A DNA stretch of 64,000 bases from Psychroserpens algicola (GTDB taxonomy: Bacteria > Bacteroidota > Bacteroidia > Flavobacteriales > Flavobacteriaceae), in the NCBI RefSeq assembly GCF_014526325.1, contig NZ_JACNMJ010000002.1, positions 372,001-436,000 on the forward strand, written 5' to 3'. This document shows positions 61,214-64,000 of this stretch, one piece after another. A program made the position numbers and the translations under genes. The notes under the pieces are model-generated. The model saw only the letters and a list, made by a program, of their open reading frames with translations, ran no database searches and was not told where the DNA came from. Position 1 is the stretch's first letter. The number at the start of each line of letters is the position of its first letter.

Positions 61214-61732
61214 TTACATTCTTGTATAAGTCATTTCAATATCTATATTGCTTGAAGCACTAATGCCTTGCTCTACTACATCTTCGGTTTCGGTAACTGC
61301 AATTTTTAAAGTGTTAACTGTAAGTTCAACAATAGTGCCCACTGTTGTTTCCCCATTATCAGTAATGCTTAGTTGGTTGCCTGATCTACTCCAGGTACCG
61401 CTATTTAAGAATTCTAAATCTTCCACATTTTGAGTTTGTGATTGACCAAGTGCTGTTGTTGTGAGTTCAATACTGTAAGACCCATCTGCAACAACCTCAT
61501 TTGGGTTTTCAGTAAATGTCAACGTGTAATTCACGTCGTAAGCGTCACCGACAAAATCGGCAGTAATGGATTGCCCTTGAACTTCTGTAGCAGATGTTCC
61601 TGTGTACTGCACATCTTGTCCAATCCATGTTCCTAAAAGATCACCTTCAGTGTTTGGAGGATTAGTGTCATCACTGGAACAAGCTGTTAGTACCATAGCA
61701 AGCGCTATGAATAATAGATTTAATTTTTTCAT
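61214..61732 (-). CDS. Small lipoprotein with lipocalin-like beta domain
   Basis: 172 residues: a lipoprotein signal (LLFIALAMVLTAC, lipobox LTAC), the acidic linker SSDDTNPPNTEGD, then a GTWIGQDV start and alternating strands (YTLTFTENPNEVVADGSYSI, GTWSRSGNQLSITDNG) as in the lipocalin-like/META-type domains of Bacteroidota lipoproteins. No ligand is deducible. The box TAAGTTTG (61763-61756) ends 23 bases before the start. Confidence 0.75.
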   Translation of the reverse strand: MKKLNLLFIALAMVLTACSSDDTNPPNTEGDLLGTWIGQDVQYTGTSATEVQGQSITADFVGDAYDVNYTLTFTENPNEVVADGSYSIELTTTALGQSQTQNVEDLEFLNSGTWSRSGNQLSITDNGETTVGTIVELTVNTLKIAVTETEDVVEQGISASSNIDIEMTYTRM

Positions 61733-61850
61733 AATAAATAGAGTTTTTGTAATTACAAACTTAAACTTATAATTAAATTTTAGCGTGTAAAAATCATAAA
61801 TTATATATTTTCAGAGATACAATTGCATATATTTTTTATTAAAAGCAAAA

Positions 61851-61880
61851 AAAACGCAACCATTTCTAGTTGCGCTTTTT
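61851..61880 (-). terminator. Probable distal terminator of dnaK
   Basis: The stem CGCAAC/GTTGCG with an 8-base loop is flanked by A and T tracts; on the minus strand it is followed by Ts. It would leave a ~190-base dnaK 3' untranslated region holding the hairpin repeats. Confidence 0.6.
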
Positions 61881-61905
61881 AAAGGTTAAGTAATTATTCT
61901 TGTGT

Positions 61906-62002
61906 GATTCCTCGACTTCGCTCGGAATGACAATTGTGTGAGATGCTGAAACAAGTTCAGCATGACGCTTTGTTTTGTGAGATCCCGAAACGAGTTCGGG
62001 AT
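61906..62002. repeat. Cluster of three short hairpin repeats
   Basis: Copy 1 (61906-61931) is an imperfect inverted repeat, TTCCTCGACTTCGCTCGGAA. Copy 2 (61943-61963) has stem ATGCTGAA/TTCAGCAT and loop ACAAG. Copy 3 (61982-62002) has stem ATCCCGAA/TTCGGGAT and loop ACGAG. Copies 2 and 3 are each preceded by TGTGAG or TGAG. The same design occurs at 13055-13075. Confidence 0.75.
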
Positions 62003-62014
62003 AAGTGATTCGCA

Positions 62015-62040
62015 CAAGTTTTGCCCTCAGGCAAAACTTG
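62015..62040. repeat. Perfect 11-bp stem-loop after dnaK
   Basis: CAAGTTTTGCC/GGCAAAACTTG with loop CTCA, nine bases beyond the dnaK stop. No T tract follows on the dnaK strand. Confidence 0.65.
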
Positions 62041-62049
62041 GTTCACTAC

Positions 62050-63966
62050 TTACTTTACTTCTTCGAAATCTACATCTTCAACATCACTGCTTTCGTCTGC
62101 AGCTTGTCCTTTAGCACCAGCTCCAGCATCAGTTGGTCCTCCTTCAGGAGCGCCTTGAGCATCGGCTTGTGCTTTGTACATTTCTTCTGAAGCCACTTTC
62201 CAAGCTTCGTTGATTTTTTCTAAAGCAGGCTCAATGACAGCTATGTCTTTAGTTTCGTAAGCTTTCTTCAATTCTTCAAGCGCTTCTTCAATTGGCTTTT
62301 TCTTATCATCAGATAATTTATCACCAAATTCTTTCAACTGGTTTTCAGTTTGGAAAATCATTGCATCTGCCTGATTTAATTTATCAGCTGTTTCTTTTGC
62401 TTTAGCATCGGCATCAGCATTCGCTTCAGCTTCTTGCTTCATTTTAGCAATTTCTTCTTCAGTTAAACCAGAAGAAGCTTCGATACGAATATCCTGAGAT
62501 TTTCCAGTAGCTTTATCAGTTGCAGACACTTTAATTATACCATTAGCATCAATATCGAAAGTGACTTCAATTTGAGGAACACCTCGTTGTGCTGGTGGAA
62601 TTCCGTCTAAGTGAAAACGACCAATTGTTTTATTATCTGCTGCCATAGGACGCTCTCCTTGTAATACGTGGATTTCAACCGATGGCTGATTATCTGCAGC
62701 TGTTGAGAATACTTGTGATTTCTTAGTAGGAATCGTAGTATTAGCCTCAATTAATTTAGTCATAACGTTCCCCATCGTTTCAATACCAAGAGATAATGGT
62801 GTTACGTCTAATAATAAAACATCTTTTACATCACCAGTTAATACACCACCTTGGATTCCTGCTCCTAGAGATACAACTTCATCAGGATTCACCCCTTTAC
62901 TAGGCGCTTTTCCGAAGAATTTCTCTACCGCAGCCTGAACTGCTGGGATACGTGTTGAACCTCCAACTAAAATCACTTCGTCAATATCACTCTTAGATAA
63001 ACCTGCAGCTTTTAAAGCAGATTCGCAAGGCTCAATAGTACGCTTTACTAAGTCGTCGATTAACTGTTCAAATTTAGAACGTGTTAATGTACGTACCAAG
63101 TGCTTTGGTCCACTAGCTGTAGCCGTTACATATGGTAAATTGATTTCAGTTTGTGCAGAAGATGATAATTCAATCTTTGCTTTTTCAGACGCTTCTTTTA
63201 AACGTTGTAACGCCATTGGGTCTTTACGTAAATCAATCCCTTCTTCAGAATTAAACTCGTCAGCTAACCAGTTGATGATTTTCTCATCAACATCATCACC
63301 ACCTAAGTGTGTGTCACCATCTGTAGCTAATACTTCAAAAACACCGTCACCTAACTCTAAGATAGAAACATCATGTGTTCCACCTCCAAAATCGAAAACG
63401 ACGATTTTCTGGTCAGTTCCTTTTTTATCCATTCCGTAAGCTAAAGCAGCTGCAGTTGGTTCGTTGATAATTCTTCGAACTTTTAAACCTGCAATTTCAC
63501 CTGCTTCTTTAGTTGCCTGACGTTGTGAATCGTTAAAGTAAGCTGGTACTGTAATTACAGCTTCACTTACATCTTGACCTAAATAGTCTTCAGCAGTTTT
63601 TTTCATTTTTTGAAGAATCATTGCTGATAATTCTTGTGGTGTATATAAACGACCGTCGATATCAACTCTTGGTGTATCGTTGTCACCTTTTACCACTTTA
63701 TATGGTACACGCTCTGCCTCTTTTTTAGATTCAGAATATTTATTCCCCATAAAACGTTTAATTGAATAAACTGTTTTTGTAGGGTTTGTTACTGCTTGTC
63801 TTTTTGCTGGATCTCCAACTTTAATTTCACCACCTTCTACAAAGGCGATAACCGAAGGCGTTGTTCTTTTACCTTCAGCGTTTGGGATTACTACTGGCTC
63901 ATTTCCTTCCATTACAGAAACGCAAGAGTTTGTAGTTCCTAAATCGATTCCAATAATCTTACTCAT
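62050..63966 (-). CDS. dnaK: Chaperone DnaK (Hsp70)
   Basis: 638 residues, the ATP-dependent protein-folding chaperone. ATPase domain: [61 protein letters not shown] and [11 protein letters not shown]. The linker [13 protein letters not shown] precedes the substrate-binding domain, followed by a helical lid and an Ala/Gly-rich tail ending in [11 protein letters not shown]. Full length. The start is the ATG at 63966. Only 34 bases of upstream sequence are visible; I see no CIRCE element in them. dnaJ and grpE are not in the window. Confidence 0.97.
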   Translation of the reverse strand: MSKIIGIDLGTTNSCVSVMEGNEPVVIPNAEGKRTTPSVIAFVEGGEIKVGDPAKRQAVTNPTKTVYSIKRFMGNKYSESKKEAERVPYKVVKGDNDTPRVDIDGRLYTPQELSAMILQKMKKTAEDYLGQDVSEAVITVPAYFNDSQRQATKEAGEIAGLKVRRIINEPTAAALAYGMDKKGTDQKIVVFDFGGGTHDVSILELGDGVFEVLATDGDTHLGGDDVDEKIINWLADEFNSEEGIDLRKDPMALQRLKEASEKAKIELSSSAQTEINLPYVTATASGPKHLVRTLTRSKFEQLIDDLVKRTIEPCESALKAAGLSKSDIDEVILVGGSTRIPAVQAAVEKFFGKAPSKGVNPDEVVSLGAGIQGGVLTGDVKDVLLLDVTPLSLGIETMGNVMTKLIEANTTIPTKKSQVFSTAADNQPSVEIHVLQGERPMAADNKTIGRFHLDGIPPAQRGVPQIEVTFDIDANGIIKVSATDKATGKSQDIRIEASSGLTEEEIAKMKQEAEANADADAKAKETADKLNQADAMIFQTENQLKEFGDKLSDDKKKPIEEALEELKKAYETKDIAVIEPALEKINEAWKVASEEMYKAQADAQGAPEGGPTDAGAGAKGQAADESSDVEDVDFEEVK

Positions 63967-64000
63967 AATTTTATATTTAGTGTTATCTATTTCCTTTACT

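Larger units (their letters stand above)
61733..62049. other. 317-base non-coding region with repeats downstream of dnaK
   Basis: No gene. From low to high coordinates it holds the promoter region of the small lipoprotein gene, a terminator-like hairpin (61851-61880), three short hairpin repeats (61906-62002) and a perfect 26-base stem-loop (62015-62040) directly after the dnaK stop. Confidence 0.7.

Noticed and set aside
62015-62040. Stem-loop as rho-independent terminator of dnaK
   Set aside because: No T tract follows on the dnaK strand; the hairpin at 61851-61880 is the better terminator.
63140-63439. 99-codon open frame opposite dnaK
   Set aside because: Antisense open frames are common opposite conserved dnaK genes; no independent support.
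1-64000. tRNA, rRNA, integrase, transposase or phage genes
   Set aside because: I looked for conserved tRNA arms, recombinase motifs and phage structural genes and found none that I could support.

Overview
The window is a stretch of chromosome from a member of the Bacteroidota, most likely a marine Flavobacteriaceae. The evidence is low GC, AT-rich starts with no clear Shine-Dalgarno sequences, promoter boxes of the type TTG-N17-23-TAnnTTTG, two proteins with type IX secretion (T9SS) C-terminal sorting domains, a CAL67264-type small membrane protein, a DUF2853 protein and a complete-looking menaquinone branch. I saw no rRNA, tRNA, CRISPR array, phage or transposase gene. Most genes have recognisable housekeeping or accessory roles.

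Layout. 1-5259: tail of a TonB-receptor-like barrel, a small membrane protein, a phosphoesterase lipoprotein, fumC, and a T9SS-sorted VCBS-repeat protein. 5364-9673: histidine catabolism (hutI, hutG), a GNAT enzyme and two membrane-anchored unknowns. 9802-11268: a lipoprotein with one CxxCH motif. 11284-20614: eight same-strand genes, seven of them unknown or only loosely classifiable plus one NUDIX enzyme, built around an AAA+ ATPase, a 447-residue coiled coil and membrane proteins. This is the best candidate for an undescribed system. 20786-23987: MBL-fold lipoprotein, two tiny membrane proteins, ettA and its partner. 24101-27386: a pirin/MarR/FMN-reductase/DoxX stress unit with two matching operator-like palindromes, one lying over the -33 element of the operon promoter.

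27530-49208: an acyl-CoA carboxylase beta subunit with an MFS carrier, then menE, two DUF3857 proteins, a CPBP protease with menC, a sterol-desaturase-like hydroxylase with an SDR, an MBL hydrolase, menA/menB, a secreted C1 peptidase, two tandem paralogues of unknown function, a CvfB-like RNA-binding protein, DUF2853, menD, menF and a hotdog thioesterase. The menaquinone genes (menF, menD, menC, menE, menB, menA and a candidate DHNA-CoA thioesterase) therefore lie within 19 kb in five separate units, each preceded by a TAnnTTTG box.

49248-64000: an esterase, a 1694-residue T9SS surface protein with a 153-bp in-register repeat array, GNAT, YtxH protein, a membrane-anchored protein with kinase-like motifs, nitronate monooxygenase-like enzyme, rlmI, a zinc alcohol dehydrogenase, a small lipoprotein, and dnaK. 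The region after dnaK carries several short hairpin repeats. A relative of these lies inside the AAA+ cluster, and their stems change in a compensatory way. Several strong bidirectional terminators separate the units.
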